From Halocynthiibacter namhaensis (GTDB taxonomy: Bacteria > Pseudomonadota > Alphaproteobacteria > Rhodobacterales > Rhodobacteraceae): a stretch of 64,000 bases of DNA. Where the stretch lies: NCBI RefSeq assembly GCF_000812685.1, contig NZ_JWIF01000056.1, forward strand, positions 434,001 to 498,000. The letters run 5' to 3'. Each line of letters begins with the position of its first letter. Positions within the stretch are counted from its first letter, which is position 1. The position numbers and the translations under genes are program-made. Below the pieces are notes generated by a model. It was given only the letters and a program-made list of their open reading frames with translations. It had not been told where the DNA came from and did no database searches. Positions 27,284 through 36,278 of the stretch are shown piece by piece.

Positions 27284-28576
27284 CTAGACGATAACTTTCT
27301 GAGCATGCTGTGCGCCGACTTGGAAAACACGTTTGTAACGGGCGATCTCGTCGTCTGGCCCCATTGCCTTGTTCGGATTGTCAGACAGTTTGACCGTGGG
27401 TTTCCCATTGGCCTTCACGGCTTTGCAGACCATGGAAAACGGGCTGAGCGCGTCATTTGGAACCAAGCCGCGGAAATCATTTGTTAGTAAAGTGCCCCAG
27501 CCAAATGAAACCCGAACTCGTCCCTGAAATTGGGCGTTTAACTCACGTATCTTCTCTACATCCAAGCCGTCAGAGAAGATCACCAGTTTCTCCCGGGGGT
27601 CCTCACCTCGGGATTTCCACCAATTGATCGCAGTCTCGGCGCCCATAGCTGGGTCACCTGAATCAATGCGAATACCTGTCCATTCGTTTAGCCAAGCTGG
27701 TGCACGATCCAAAAAGCCTTGGGTGCCATATGTGTCAGGCAGCATAACGCGTAACATTCCGTCGTGTTCTTGCTGCCAATCTGAAAGCACCTGATATGGG
27801 GCTTGGGCGAGGGCCGCATCATTTTCGGCCAAGGCAGAATACACCATGGGCAATTCATGCGCATTCGTTCCAATGGCTTCGATGTCATGTTGCATTGCGA
27901 TGCGACAATTTGAAGTCCCAACGAACTTTTCGCCCAACCCTTCCATCATGGCTTGGACGCACCAATCTTGCCACAAATAGGAATGCCGGCGACGTGTTCC
28001 GAAGTCGGCAATGCGCAGGTTCTCGACGCTGCGCAATGCTTCAACCTTTTTCCATAGCTTTGTCATCGCTCGGGCGTATAAAACCTGCAGTTCAAATTTT
28101 TTCATATCGTTGAGAACTGCACGTCCACGTAATTCCATGAGAACGGCAAGGGCCGGAATTTCCCAAAGCATAACTTCAGGCCAAGTTCCCTCAAAGGTAA
28201 GTTCGTATTGGCCGTCGCGTTTCTCAAGGTGATAGTCCGGCAGGCGCATCCCTTCGAACCACTCCATGAAATCCGGGCGAAACATTTGACGTTTTCCGTA
28301 AAATGTATTGCCGCGAAGCCAAGTGCTTTCACCGCGTGAAAGGGACAGTGACTGAACGTGATCAAGTTGTTCACGCAGTTCGCCTTCGTCAATAAGTTCT
28401 GCCAGTCGGATTGACTTTGAACGATTGATCAGGCTGAAGGTGACTGTTGTATCGGGTTTGTTTCTGAAAATTGATTGACACATCAATAGTTTATAAAAAT
28501 CTGTGTCGATAAGTGACCGCACGATCGGGTCGATTTTCCATTTGTGATTATACACACGTGTCGCGATATCAACCAT
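27284..28576 (-). CDS. pncB: Nicotinate phosphoribosyltransferase
   Basis: Converts nicotinate and PRPP (with ATP) to nicotinate mononucleotide in the Preiss-Handler NAD salvage route. The 430 residues match long bacterial PncB. Recognisable blocks are TDFYKLLMCQSIF (about 25-37), GTSNCRIAM-type sequence near 222 and RIDSGDPAMGAE near 300. pncA at 30958-31563 supplies its substrate, and a sensor kinase gene lies between them on the same strand. Confidence 0.94.
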   Translation of the reverse strand: MVDIATRVYNHKWKIDPIVRSLIDTDFYKLLMCQSIFRNKPDTTVTFSLINRSKSIRLAELIDEGELREQLDHVQSLSLSRGESTWLRGNTFYGKRQMFRPDFMEWFEGMRLPDYHLEKRDGQYELTFEGTWPEVMLWEIPALAVLMELRGRAVLNDMKKFELQVLYARAMTKLWKKVEALRSVENLRIADFGTRRRHSYLWQDWCVQAMMEGLGEKFVGTSNCRIAMQHDIEAIGTNAHELPMVYSALAENDAALAQAPYQVLSDWQQEHDGMLRVMLPDTYGTQGFLDRAPAWLNEWTGIRIDSGDPAMGAETAINWWKSRGEDPREKLVIFSDGLDVEKIRELNAQFQGRVRVSFGWGTLLTNDFRGLVPNDALSPFSMVCKAVKANGKPTVKLSDNPNKAMGPDDEIARYKRVFQVGAQHAQKVIV

Positions 28577-28627
28577 TTTTCTTCCCTGCGTTCAGCCCGA
28601 GATAAAATCTCATGACGGGACCGTAAC

Positions 28628-30910
28628 TCAGGAAGGATAAGAATGGCCAGATCCTGTAGCGAATATTTCTTCGAGTGTGCCTACCAGCACATCCCGTTTA
28701 ACTGGTTTGGTAAGAAAACCATTCATACCGGCGTTAACGCAGTCGTCTCGATGGCTTGAGAATGCGTTGGCAGTCAGTGCGTAGATCGGAACAGTGCCTA
28801 AATCTTGTGTTTTTTCCAATTCGCGAATTTCGCGCGTTGCTTCTAGTCCGTCCTTGCCAGGCATAGAGACATCCATAAGGATTAGGTCTGGTTTGTGATG
28901 GCGAAACTGATTGACAACTTCGAAGCCATCGGTGGCAAATTCTAGGCTGATGCCAGTTTCTTGCAAAAGACGGCTGAGGATAAATCGGTTGGTTTTGTTG
29001 TCATCGGCGATGAGGACCGATTTTCCTGCGAACTGAATTTGGACGTCCTCATGGTCATCCTTGAGCAATCCCAACGGCTGATGTTGGCTATAGGGTAGGG
29101 CCAGCGTGAATATTGAACCTGTGCCTTCTTGTGAGCTGACGGTGATGTCGCCCCCCATGACACGTGCGAGTTGGCGCGAGATACTAAGGCCAAGGCCGGT
29201 TCCGCCAAATCGTCGTGAGACGCTGGAATCGGCCTGAGAAAATTCCTCAAATATGGAATTCAATTTGTCTGTTGCGATCCCAATTCCAGTGTCAGATATG
29301 TCGATCAGAATCTTGCACTGATCTGGCGTTTTGACATGCTGTAGGTGGCATGTGACTTGCCCCTCGGACGTAAATTTCAATGCGTTCCCAACCAAGTTTA
29401 ACAGGATTTGCCGTAAACGCCCTGAGTCAGAGAGGATTGTTTGAGGGACGTTTTTGTCACAGTTCAACTTGAGGGCCACACCTTTTCCCGTCGCAATCGG
29501 TTGCAGAAGTTCAACGGTTTTCTCGGCAAGCGATTTGGGATCAAATTCATGCGTTTCTAAATCGATTTTGTTCGCGTCGAGCTGTGTTAAATCGAGGGTG
29601 TTGTTTATGATCGTCAGCAATGCCGCCGCAGCTTCTGAAATCGTTTCCGTAAGATGGCGTTGATCTTTGCTGAGGTGGCTTTCGAGCAGCAGGTCTGAGA
29701 CGCCAATAATACCGTTCATCGGTGTTCGGATCTCGTGACTCATTGTGGCAAGAAATTCAGTTTTAGCACGTGCGGTTTGTTCTGCGGCTTCTCTTGCAGA
29801 GGCAAGGTCAGTCTCGCGTTGTTTAACCGCGTGGATGTCGCGTTCAATCGACACGAAATGGGTCACTATTCCCATGTCATCAAAAATGGGTGAAACGCTG
29901 ATTTCGTACCACTTGGTTTCGCCGTGTTTATTGTAGTTTAAAATTTCGACGCGAACGGGTTGGCTTTTCGCCCGAGCTTGGACCAGTTGTTGGATGATTT
30001 TTGTATCCGTTTGGGGGCCATTGAGCAGGCGAACATTTCTGCCAATGACATCTGAATCCGCGAACCCCGTAGAGTTGTGAAAAGCGTTGTTTACCCAGGT
30101 TATCGTTCCGTCTGGTTCGGTGATGACAACAATGTCGCTTGCGTTCCGCGCCACGAGAGCCAGTTGGCGTGCCAGATTCTCGCTTTCTATTAGGCGATCT
30201 CGTGCTTCTTCGACCTCTAATTTTTCATGCAGAAGTTGGCGCTTTGCAGCCTGTGTGTTGCGAAAATTTTTGTGCCGGCTGATCATCAACATTGTGGCCA
30301 TGCAGCTGAACAAAATAATCGCAGACAAATCAAACCCAAGCCCGGTTTGAAAGGCTTCCATTTGCATCAAATCCGTCAAGACAAGGATGCAAAGCAGCAA
30401 GCTATAGATGCCTAGTCTAAGTTTGCTGCCCCAAGGGAAGAATGGGAGGGTAATGCTTGCGTGTATCACCAAGGTTGTAACGCAAACAAAGGCGAAAAAA
30501 CGGGTGTCGCCGGTATCTGTCGCAGTCCAAATGATTGCGACGCCAATGGAGGAGCAAATCGCTTGAAATGCCGCGGTTGCGCGTTGAACGTCGCGTTGAT
30601 TTCGAGACCCGCGATAGTTGGATATCGGAATGCTTCGCTCTTTGAGCAGGCTGAGACTGTGTATGCCTTCGCCGAAGATGACAACTGTGTAAGAGACAAT
30701 CGCAAGCATGGGGGTTGTGATCAAACCCAACAATATTCCCGCAAGGGTAAACATCACGATTCGGATCGGAAGCGCGGCCAAATACCCACGCGCATACCGT
30801 AAGAACAAACCATCGCTAGAGTTCCTAAGGTCGAAGCAAATCAAGGCTTCTTGTGCGGATTCGTTGTTGCTACTCATGTATACTTGCCACAGACTTGGGT
30901 GCTCATGCAC
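28628..30910 (-). CDS. Hybrid sensor histidine kinase with LOV-like PAS and receiver domains
   Basis: Inner-membrane two-component hybrid of 760 residues. Five or six hydrophobic segments lie at about 45-210; a PAS domain at about 250-360; the H-box TMSHEIRTPMNG with His392; the catalytic domain with N-box LLNLVGNALKF (about 504-514) and GGTGLGLSIS; and a receiver with phospho-acceptor Asp680 (LILMD). The PAS core aligns with LOV sensors, but the photoactive GxNCRFLQ is here GRNVRLLNG, so cysteine is replaced by valine. It starts at GTG 30910; an internal ATG at 30877 is an alternative. It lies between pncA and pncB. No cognate regulator gene is adjacent. Confidence 0.92.
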   Translation of the reverse strand: MHEHPSLWQVYMSSNNESAQEALICFDLRNSSDGLFLRYARGYLAALPIRIVMFTLAGILLGLITTPMLAIVSYTVVIFGEGIHSLSLLKERSIPISNYRGSRNQRDVQRATAAFQAICSSIGVAIIWTATDTGDTRFFAFVCVTTLVIHASITLPFFPWGSKLRLGIYSLLLCILVLTDLMQMEAFQTGLGFDLSAIILFSCMATMLMISRHKNFRNTQAAKRQLLHEKLEVEEARDRLIESENLARQLALVARNASDIVVITEPDGTITWVNNAFHNSTGFADSDVIGRNVRLLNGPQTDTKIIQQLVQARAKSQPVRVEILNYNKHGETKWYEISVSPIFDDMGIVTHFVSIERDIHAVKQRETDLASAREAAEQTARAKTEFLATMSHEIRTPMNGIIGVSDLLLESHLSKDQRHLTETISEAAAALLTIINNTLDLTQLDANKIDLETHEFDPKSLAEKTVELLQPIATGKGVALKLNCDKNVPQTILSDSGRLRQILLNLVGNALKFTSEGQVTCHLQHVKTPDQCKILIDISDTGIGIATDKLNSIFEEFSQADSSVSRRFGGTGLGLSISRQLARVMGGDITVSSQEGTGSIFTLALPYSQHQPLGLLKDDHEDVQIQFAGKSVLIADDNKTNRFILSRLLQETGISLEFATDGFEVVNQFRHHKPDLILMDVSMPGKDGLEATREIRELEKTQDLGTVPIYALTANAFSSHRDDCVNAGMNGFLTKPVKRDVLVGTLEEIFATGSGHSYPS

Positions 30911-30926
30911 CTGACATCTATGTCAG
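30911..30926. promoter_or_regulatory. 16-bp dyad abutting the histidine kinase start codon
   Basis: CTGACAT, CT, ATGTCAG is a perfect 7-2-7 inverted repeat immediately upstream of the GTG start at 30910, within the 47-bp gap after pncA. It could be an operator, or an RNA hairpin hiding the ribosome-binding region. No Shine-Dalgarno is otherwise clear here. Confidence 0.35.
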
Positions 30927-30957
30927 TATCTTCTTAATAAACCGTATTTCGCGTAAT

Positions 30958-31563
30958 TTACGCGATGGTAACACCCGCGTTGCGCATCGCTTGCAGAGCA
31001 GCGCCTAAGGAACCATCCATGTCGATCCCACGACATGCAGTTTCGCGCAGGGTCACGTTGAAACCTTGGGTCGCGGCATCAATAGCGGAAAAATGGACGC
31101 AAAAATCTGTGGCCAATCCAACTAAAGTGACATCCGAAACTGCCAAATCTTTAAGATACCCAACAAGACCCGTAGAGGTCGCCTTATCGTTTTCAAAGAA
31201 AGCCGAATAGCTATCAATCGTCGGGTTCATGCCCTTGCGAATGATCAAATGAGCAGGTTCTAGGCGCAAATCCTTGTGGAATTCCGCGCCGGTGCTGCCC
31301 TGAATACAATGATCAGGCCAAAGAACTTGAGGCCCATAAGGCATATCGATCATGTCAAAAGGCGTCTTTCCCGTGTGAGACGTGGCGAAAGAAGAATGCC
31401 CCGCTGGGTGCCAGTCTTGGGTCAGAACCACGGTGGAAAAATCATCCATCAGCGCGTTGATCTCAGGGATGATGGCATCTCCATCAGCGACGGCAAGCGC
31501 ACCACCGGGACAAAAATCATTTTGAACATCAATAACAATCAGTGCTTCGTTGGCTGCGCGCAT
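30958..31563 (-). CDS. pncA: Nicotinamidase (pyrazinamidase)
   Basis: Hydrolyses nicotinamide to nicotinate and ammonia, feeding PncB. The 201-residue protein shows the catalytic triad Asp12 (VIDVQNDF), Lys110 (IIRKGMN) and Cys155 (ATDFCVHF). Metal ligands Asp50 and His52 lie in QDWHPAGH, and His85 in WPDHC. The frame continues to 31698, but the ATG at 31563 has GGAG 9 nt upstream and gives the usual family start. It is divergent from trhO. Confidence 0.94.
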   Translation of the reverse strand: MRAANEALIVIDVQNDFCPGGALAVADGDAIIPEINALMDDFSTVVLTQDWHPAGHSSFATSHTGKTPFDMIDMPYGPQVLWPDHCIQGSTGAEFHKDLRLEPAHLIIRKGMNPTIDSYSAFFENDKATSTGLVGYLKDLAVSDVTLVGLATDFCVHFSAIDAATQGFNVTLRETACRGIDMDGSLGAALQAMRNAGVTIA

Positions 31564-31593
31564 GGTGGCTTCTCCCTTGATGGTGAATTGGTA

Positions 31594-31659
31594 GGGGGGT
31601 GTAGGCCACAGGTCAATAAGTGCTTTTGCTATGGTCTTTGCCCCCCTGTGACACCTGTG
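31594..31659 (+). ncRNA. Possible H-type pseudoknot in the trhO 5' leader
   Basis: Two interleaved complementary pairs are present: a G6 run (31594-31599) with a C6 run (31641-31646), and CACAGGT (31607-31613) with ACCTGTG (31653-31659). Their order 1-2-1'-2' is that of an H-type pseudoknot with loops of 7, 27 and 6 nt. It ends 40 nt upstream of trhO. No known riboswitch class is recognised and chance pairing is possible. Confidence 0.25.
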
Positions 31660-31698
31660 CATCTTGCCTTCGCCGAAAAGGAGGCGTATTTCGCGCAT

Positions 31699-32607
31699 AT
31701 GACAACAGTAGCTGCACTATATCACTTCGCCCGCTTTGATAATCCACCTGCCGTCCAAGGGCCGCTTCAGGCCTTGTGTGACGAAGAGGGGATCAAAGGT
31801 TCACTTCTTCTTGCGAAAGAAGGCATCAACGGAACAGTCGCGGGAACGCGTGCTGGTCTGGATCGTATGCTTGCGTATATTCGCGCCCTTCCTGGATGTG
31901 CTGAGCTTATCCACAAGGAAAGCCCCGCCTCGGAAATGCCGTTTAATCGCATGAAGGTGAAGCTTAAGAATGAGATCGTCACTATGGGGAAACCCGATGT
32001 CGATCCGACCGCAGCTGTCGGGAATTACGTTGAACCTGAGGATTGGAACGATCTGATCACGCAGGATGATGTGGTGTTGATTGATACACGCAATGATTAT
32101 GAGGTTGCGATCGGCACGTTCAAAGGTGCGATTGACCCCGAGACAAAATCCTTCCGTGAATTCCCCGAATGGTGGGAAAAAAACGCGGATCGTTTCCATA
32201 ATAAACGCGTCGCGATGTTCTGTACGGGCGGCATTCGCTGCGAAAAATCAACGAATTACCTGATGGGGCAAGGCATTGAAGATGTGTTTCACCTGAAGGG
32301 CGGTATTCTGAAGTATTTGGAAGAAGTGCCTCAGGAAGAAAGCACCTGGGAAGGCGAATGTTTCATCTTTGATCAACGCGTTTCCATTGGTCACGGCCTT
32401 GTCGAAGGCCCGCATCATTTGTGCCACGCTTGCCGCCGGCCGATCATGCCTGAAGATCTTGAACGCGTGGAATATGAAGAAGGCGTCAGCTGTCATCTTT
32501 GCGTGGATGAGACTTCAGAAGATCGCAAAACACGCTTCCGCGAACGCCAAAAACAGATCGCTTTGTCAAAGGCACGCGGCGAAAGCCATGTTGGTCCAAA
32601 AAGCTGA
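31699..32607 (+). CDS. trhO: tRNA uridine(34) hydroxylase TrhO (rhodanese-related, UPF0176)
   Basis: Oxygen-dependent hydroxylation of U34 in certain tRNAs to 5-hydroxyuridine. The 302 residues have an N-terminal acylphosphatase-like part (about 1-95), a rhodanese domain (about 120-220) with active Cys175 in [13 protein letters not shown], and a Cys-rich tail ([12 protein letters not shown]). The ORF is open from 31276, but everything before 31699 is antisense to pncA. The AAGGAGG upstream is 14-15 nt from this ATG, longer than ideal, so the exact start is less certain than the identity. Confidence 0.9.
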   Translation: MTTVAALYHFARFDNPPAVQGPLQALCDEEGIKGSLLLAKEGINGTVAGTRAGLDRMLAYIRALPGCAELIHKESPASEMPFNRMKVKLKNEIVTMGKPDVDPTAAVGNYVEPEDWNDLITQDDVVLIDTRNDYEVAIGTFKGAIDPETKSFREFPEWWEKNADRFHNKRVAMFCTGGIRCEKSTNYLMGQGIEDVFHLKGGILKYLEEVPQEESTWEGECFIFDQRVSIGHGLVEGPHHLCHACRRPIMPEDLERVEYEEGVSCHLCVDETSEDRKTRFRERQKQIALSKARGESHVGPKS

Positions 32608-32774
32608 ACTCTGAGCACGCTGTGCGATAAAAAACATCTTTGCGCATCTGTTATGTGGAAAGTTGAAGGCTTTTCGTCGCTATCAAGGTAGATTTGCCTT
32701 GGCGACAGTTTTATCTCATCAATGCAAGAGCATCGACGATCCGTCCGGGTGTCGACATTTTTGGAGATTGAGAA

Positions 32775-33800
32775 ATGCGCAGCAGCAAAACCATCCATGT
32801 TGTTTCATGCCATGCCGAGGGCGAAGTTGGCGATGTGATCGTCGGCGGCGTTGCCCCGCCTCCCGGTGACACCATCTGGGAACATCGCGAGTTTATCGCC
32901 AGTGATGGAACTTTGCGGGACTTTATGTTGCATGAACCACGGGGCGGTGTTTTTCGGCATGTGAACCTGTTGGTGCCACCGAAAAACCCCGAAGCCATCG
33001 CCGCTTGGATCATCATGGAACCCGAAGATACACCGCCTATGTCGGGGTCAAACTCGATCTGTGTTTCGACGGTTTTGCTGGATAGCGGTATCGTTCCAAT
33101 GCAGGAACCCATCACCGAAATGGTGCTGGAAGCGCCAGGTGGTCTTGTGCGGGTGAAGGCGGAATGTGCAAATGGCAAGGCGGAACGGATTTACGTGCAA
33201 AATGTGCCCTCATTTGCCGATAAGTTGGACGCGATGATTGAGGTTTCTGGCATTGGCTCTCTGCGGGTTGATACTGCGTTTGGGGGCGATAGTTTTGTTC
33301 TGGTCGATGCGAAAGATTTGGGTTTTACCCTAAGCCCAGATGAAGCCGCTGATCTGGCCCGTACTGGTTCCAAAATCACAGATGCAGCGAATGAACAGTT
33401 GGGATTTGATCACCCTGCAAACAGCTGGAATCATATCTCATTCTGTCAAATCACCGGTGATCTGACGCGCAATGGCGATGTGTTGACGGGTAAAAATACT
33501 GTGGCGATTAAGCCGGGTAAATTGGACCGTTCCCCCTGTGGAACTGGTGCCTCTGCGCGGATGGCTGTTTTGTTGGCAAAAGGGCAGATGAAGGCGACAG
33601 ATCACTATCATGCGCGTTCCGTGATCGACAGTGAGTTTCGGTGTCGCATTGTCGAACAGTTTGACCTGAACGGGCGCCCGGCAATCACCCCAGAAATCTC
33701 TGGGCGTGCTTGGATCACCGGCACGCATCAGCATATGCTTGACCCAAGTGATCCTTGGCCGGGTGGGTATAAATTATCGGATACTTGGGGTGCCTCTTAA
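32775..33800 (+). CDS. Proline racemase-family enzyme (hydroxyproline epimerase / 3-hydroxyproline dehydratase type)
   Basis: PLP-independent racemase-fold enzyme of 341 residues. The second catalytic cysteine is intact (Cys255 in [13 protein letters not shown]). The first site, normally MCGH in proline racemase and 4-hydroxyproline epimerase, reads MSGSN, giving Ser90 in place of cysteine. Ser/Cys members have been described with 4-hydroxyproline 2-epimerase and/or trans-3-hydroxy-L-proline dehydratase activity; I cannot choose between them. GGAG lies 8 nt before the ATG. No other hydroxyproline catabolic gene is adjacent. Confidence 0.85.
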   Translation: MRSSKTIHVVSCHAEGEVGDVIVGGVAPPPGDTIWEHREFIASDGTLRDFMLHEPRGGVFRHVNLLVPPKNPEAIAAWIIMEPEDTPPMSGSNSICVSTVLLDSGIVPMQEPITEMVLEAPGGLVRVKAECANGKAERIYVQNVPSFADKLDAMIEVSGIGSLRVDTAFGGDSFVLVDAKDLGFTLSPDEAADLARTGSKITDAANEQLGFDHPANSWNHISFCQITGDLTRNGDVLTGKNTVAIKPGKLDRSPCGTGASARMAVLLAKGQMKATDHYHARSVIDSEFRCRIVEQFDLNGRPAITPEISGRAWITGTHQHMLDPSDPWPGGYKLSDTWGAS

Positions 33801-33854
33801 TCAGGTTTGATCCAGCGCAAAGAAAACCCATTGGCGCACATGTAGACCGCGCCA

Positions 33855-35207
33855 ATGGAACGCATCAATGATCTTCGCCGTCTCGGCCTGTTTGACGCCC
33901 GTGTGCCGCGCTACACGAGTTACCCCACCGCACCCGTTTTCTCGACAGATTTCGGCGCTGAATTTCACGCGGAATGCTTGGCATCGCTTGATCCTGCTGA
34001 ACCCGTATCAGTCTATGTGCATGTGCCGTTTTGCGAACGCCTGTGCTGGTTCTGCGCTTGTCGCACCCAGGGCACGCAAACCATGTCGCCAGTTGCGGGC
34101 TATGTCAAAACCCTGAAGGCTGAGTTGTTGCAGATCAAAGCGCGCCTGCCTGAGGGCGTGAAAATGGGGCGTCTACATTGGGGCGGTGGCACCCCGACTA
34201 TCCTGCTGCCCGAGATGATCCACGCGCTTGCGCAAGCGGTGAAATCTGTCTTTCCACCTGCCGATGAATTTGAGTTCTCCGTTGAGATTGACCCGACGAT
34301 GGTTGATGCGGATAAGATCGAAGCCCTGCGCCTTGAAGGCATGAACCGGGCCTCAATTGGTATCCAAGATTTCGCAGAGGACGTGCAAGAAGCCATTGGA
34401 CGTCATCAACCTTGGAACATCACGAAACACTGCGTAGATATGCTGCGCGCCGCGGGCATTCATTCCCTGAACGCCGATCTGGTTTATGGTTTGCCCTACC
34501 AATCTGTGGCCCATATGCGCGACACCGTTCATAAGGTTTTGGCGCTTGATCCCGACCGTCTTGCGCTGTTTGGATATGCCCATGTGCCCCATATGGCAAA
34601 GCGTCAAAAGCTGATCAAAGAAGAAACCTTGCCGGGTGATATGGATCGTTACATCCTCTCGCAAACTGCCGGCGAAATGTTTCGCGACGCCGGATACCAA
34701 GCGATCGGGATCGACCATTTTTCCAAGGCTGAAGATGAACTGTCCGTCGCGTTAGGCGATGGTCGTTTGCGCCGAAATTTCCAAGGGTACACTGCCGATC
34801 ATTGCGACACATTGATCGGGATCGGCGCGTCTTCGATTTCCTCGTTCAAGCAAGGATGGTTGCAAAACGCACCCGCAACCGCCGCCTGGACTGGCAGGGT
34901 CGAGGCCGGTATTTTGACCGGGTCCCGTGGGCATCGTTTCACTGATGACGACCTGTTGCGCAAGACGATGATTGACGGTCTGATGTGCAATTTTGAGGTC
35001 GATTTATCCGCGTTAGACACTGTTTTTGCCTCAGCGGCGACCCTGAACACGCTGCATGATGCTGTGCTGTCGGAATTTTCACCCTATGTTGAACGGCAGG
35101 GTGATAGGATATGCATCACAGAAGATGGCCGCCCTTTGACCCGGATTATCGCCAGTCGCTATGACGCCTATACGCGCGATGCGGGAACTTACTCAAAGGC
35201 TTCATAA
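33855..35207 (+). CDS. hemN: Oxygen-independent coproporphyrinogen III oxidase
   Basis: Radical-SAM enzyme converting coproporphyrinogen III to protoporphyrinogen IX under low oxygen. The 450 residues contain the cluster motif CERLCWFCAC (CX3CX2CXC, about residues 59-68), characteristic of true HemN rather than HemW. The SAM-binding WGGGTPT is near 115. The N-terminal VPRYTSYPTAP segment is also typical. I found no TTGAT-N4-ATCAA FNR box upstream. A strong terminator follows. Confidence 0.95.
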   Translation: MERINDLRRLGLFDARVPRYTSYPTAPVFSTDFGAEFHAECLASLDPAEPVSVYVHVPFCERLCWFCACRTQGTQTMSPVAGYVKTLKAELLQIKARLPEGVKMGRLHWGGGTPTILLPEMIHALAQAVKSVFPPADEFEFSVEIDPTMVDADKIEALRLEGMNRASIGIQDFAEDVQEAIGRHQPWNITKHCVDMLRAAGIHSLNADLVYGLPYQSVAHMRDTVHKVLALDPDRLALFGYAHVPHMAKRQKLIKEETLPGDMDRYILSQTAGEMFRDAGYQAIGIDHFSKAEDELSVALGDGRLRRNFQGYTADHCDTLIGIGASSISSFKQGWLQNAPATAAWTGRVEAGILTGSRGHRFTDDDLLRKTMIDGLMCNFEVDLSALDTVFASAATLNTLHDAVLSEFSPYVERQGDRICITEDGRPLTRIIASRYDAYTRDAGTYSKAS

Positions 35208-35213
35208 GTTACG

Positions 35214-35254
35214 CTGGGTGTAGGGGCGCACCCCCACATGCCCAGGATTTTTTT
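35214..35254 (+). terminator. Rho-independent terminator of hemN
   Basis: A long GC hairpin with outer arms CTGGG / CCCAG and inner TGTAGGGG / CCCCCACA (one mismatch) is followed by a seven-T run. It starts 7 nt after the hemN stop. Confidence 0.88.
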
Positions 35255-35269
35255 AGAACAAAAATGTGA

Positions 35270-36274
35270 TCAAGTGCGGATGCATGGCAACAGATCATTT
35301 GGTTCTGGCGTTGCTTCCCACACCGCGCGTGCGATGGCGCGTGACAGGCACATGGCAGCGGCATGCCCAAGACCTGCAAGGTCGGGCGATGCGCAGTTTG
35401 AGGTGCTGACAGCGAAGATTAAATCGCCATCCATGGGCGAATGTGCGGGCATAATCGCGCGCCCCAAACCATCCTGTGCCATCACCGCCATGCGCTTACA
35501 CTGCGCCTTGGTCAGCGTTGCGTCTGTCGCGACAATTGCGATGGTGGTGTTCGCAAGTGGCGGGGTAGTAGTCTGCGCAGCGATAGCCATCATTTGCGCG
35601 ACTTTTTCACTGTGAAACGGAAGGCATCCATGAGGTTTCGGGTCAGGGCCCAAACCGCCGAACTCAGCGTCGATTTCAAAGGGTGCGGCGTGAAATAATC
35701 CGTTGGGCGTCACCGTGTTGCCGATGGGGTTGGCCACGACCAAGGCCCCGACTGTCGCCCCGCATGGCAGTACGATTGAGGCAGATCCAAGCCCACCTTT
35801 CAAATTCCCTGTTACAGCGCCTTTGCCCGCGCCGTGGCTGCCCAGTTTGAAATTTTCTGACGCGTTGTCAAAGGCATGTCGACCAAGGGTGCGATAGGGG
35901 TTTTCGTCCCACCCCTTGTCGCCACCATTGAGCAGATCAAAAACGATCGCCCCAGGAACAATAGGGATGACCGCAGGCCCAAGTTGAAAACCACGCCCTT
36001 GTGCGCGCAATCCATCTGTCACACCTGATGGTGCATCAAGGCCAAACGCGGACCCACCTGACAACACGAGGGCGTCGACTTCGCCAACCGTGCGCTGCGG
36101 GTCAAGCAGCTCGGTTTCGCGCGTGCCAGGAGCCCCGCCCATAACATCGACCGAGGCCACGAAAGGCGCGTCGCCAACCAATACAGTGGTGCCAGATTTT
36201 AGGGCTGTGTCATCGGCATTGCCTACACGCAAACCTGCTACGTCTGTGATCAGATTGCGCGGTCCTGGTTGCAT
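35270..36274 (-). CDS. P1-family (DmpA/L-aminopeptidase-D-esterase type) peptidase
   Basis: Self-processing N-terminal-nucleophile hydrolase of 334 residues. The N-terminus PGPRNLITDVAGLRVGNA is typical. The predicted autocleavage is before Thr243 in ANTTIAIVATDA, an Asn-Thr junction like that of ThnT rather than the Gly-Ser of DmpA. Family members cleave N-terminal D- or beta-amino acids, amides or esters. The start at 36274 lies 4 nt after the SDR stop; an ATG at 36298 would overlap the SDR gene by 20 nt and has GGAGG 3 nt upstream, so it is a real alternative. It is the last gene of the ABC-ALDH-SDR operon. Confidence 0.88.
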   Translation of the reverse strand: MQPGPRNLITDVAGLRVGNADDTALKSGTTVLVGDAPFVASVDVMGGAPGTRETELLDPQRTVGEVDALVLSGGSAFGLDAPSGVTDGLRAQGRGFQLGPAVIPIVPGAIVFDLLNGGDKGWDENPYRTLGRHAFDNASENFKLGSHGAGKGAVTGNLKGGLGSASIVLPCGATVGALVVANPIGNTVTPNGLFHAAPFEIDAEFGGLGPDPKPHGCLPFHSEKVAQMMAIAAQTTTPPLANTTIAIVATDATLTKAQCKRMAVMAQDGLGRAIMPAHSPMDGDLIFAVSTSNCASPDLAGLGHAAAMCLSRAIARAVWEATPEPNDLLPCIRT

Positions 36275-36278
36275 TGTT

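Noticed and set aside
28628-30910. Classical blue-light LOV histidine kinase
   Set aside because: The cysteine that forms the flavin adduct is replaced by valine, so canonical photochemistry is not expected.
32608-32774. Terminator or regulatory hairpin between trhO and the racemase gene
   Set aside because: TCGAC / GTCGA near 32735-32757 is only a 5-bp stem with a long loop; the T-stretch after it is short, so support is too weak.
33800-33855. FNR/FnrL box upstream of hemN
   Set aside because: The available sequence reads ATCA, four bases, TGAT in the wrong orientation; TTGAT-N4-ATCAA is not present.
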